Assembly: GCA_902729315.2 (NCBI GenBank)
Contig: LR746264.1
Span: 1,242,501-1,306,500 of the forward strand
Length of the DNA: 64,000 nt
From: Spirodela intermedia
Lineage: Eukaryota; Streptophyta; Magnoliopsida; Alismatales; Araceae
Direction of reading: 5' to 3'
Positions 63,798-64,000 of the stretch are shown piece by piece. The notes under the pieces were generated by a model. It did not search any database, was not told the origin of the DNA, and saw nothing but the letters and a program-made list of their open reading frames with translations. The stretch's first letter is position 1. Every line of letters begins with the position of its first letter. The position numbers were made by a program, and so were the translations under genes.

Positions 63798-64000
63798 TTA
63801 TGTTACTGGAGACGTCGCACAAGGTAAAGAAAAGCTTTATTTTTTCTTGAAAATCGGCCACCAAGTGTTAGATTTTTGGAGTTGTAAAAAATGAGCTAAT
63901 TGACTCTAATGGGGCTCTTTGATAAGAACGCAAATATTGGATTAAGGGCGACCTTGTCCTTTGTGCCTAATGGACTATAATTCAGACGTTGTCTCTTTCT
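63798..64000 (+). other. LTR-like repeat piece running off the window
   Basis: Homologous to 29340-29510 and 56130-56270. It begins with an abrupt change from the preceding LTR and continues beyond the end of the window. Confidence 0.5.

Overview
This looks like nuclear DNA of a flowering plant. Genes are split by short GT-AG introns, two plant families are recognisable (GH28 polygalacturonase and carotenoid cleavage dioxygenase 1), and most of the rest is decayed LTR-retrotransposon sequence plus CT/GA and TA microsatellites. The very GC-rich polygalacturonase exons set in AT-rich intergenic DNA suggest a monocot, but the species cannot be read from the sequence.

Layout. From 1 to 28.9 kb there is a tandem cluster of polygalacturonase (PG) genes on the + strand: PG1 (2683-4861), PG2 (7783-9951), a remnant with its body deleted (about 16671-17240) and PG3 (22293-24432). 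A fourth intact gene, PG4 (57875-60034), lies 33 kb further on, past a block of retrotransposons and one unrelated gene. All four intact PGs have the same nine-exon structure, including a 21-nt microexon, and each encodes 439 residues with every GH28 signature motif. Between the PG groups, on the - strand, is a complete 14-exon CCD1-type gene (37115-41102, 543 residues) with all four iron-binding histidines and a 15-nt microexon.

Mobile DNA. Copia-type pol fragments lie at 1-1521, 14.6-16.5, 19.6-21.2, 32.7-34.4, 42.5-44.3, 49.1-50.3 and 51.3-54.6 kb. Ty3/gypsy fragments lie at 30.2-31.2 kb (- strand), 31.6-31.8 kb (+ strand) and 34.6-35.0 kb (- strand, protease). Related LTR pieces recur through 18-29 kb and 50-64 kb. 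All recognised coding remnants carry stops or frameshifts. A 10-base assembly gap sits at 34368.

How the parts relate. The PG genes spread as segments that include upstream copia remnants, a shared promoter with a TATA box 160-164 bp before the ATG, and a long conserved 3' flank ending in a second TATA-like module and a fused LTR fragment. PG1 and PG2 are a direct tandem duplication with a breakpoint inside a copia RNase H remnant. The PG1 sequence is a mosaic of PG2-like and PG4-like tracts, which points to gene conversion. The PGs are predicted secreted pectin-degrading endo-enzymes and CCD1 a cytosolic apocarotenoid-forming enzyme; nothing suggests they act in one pathway. I found no convincing evidence of an entirely new molecular system. 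The most notable features are the mosaic PG array, its duplicated flanking modules, a fold-back copia copy and a triple tandem LTR.
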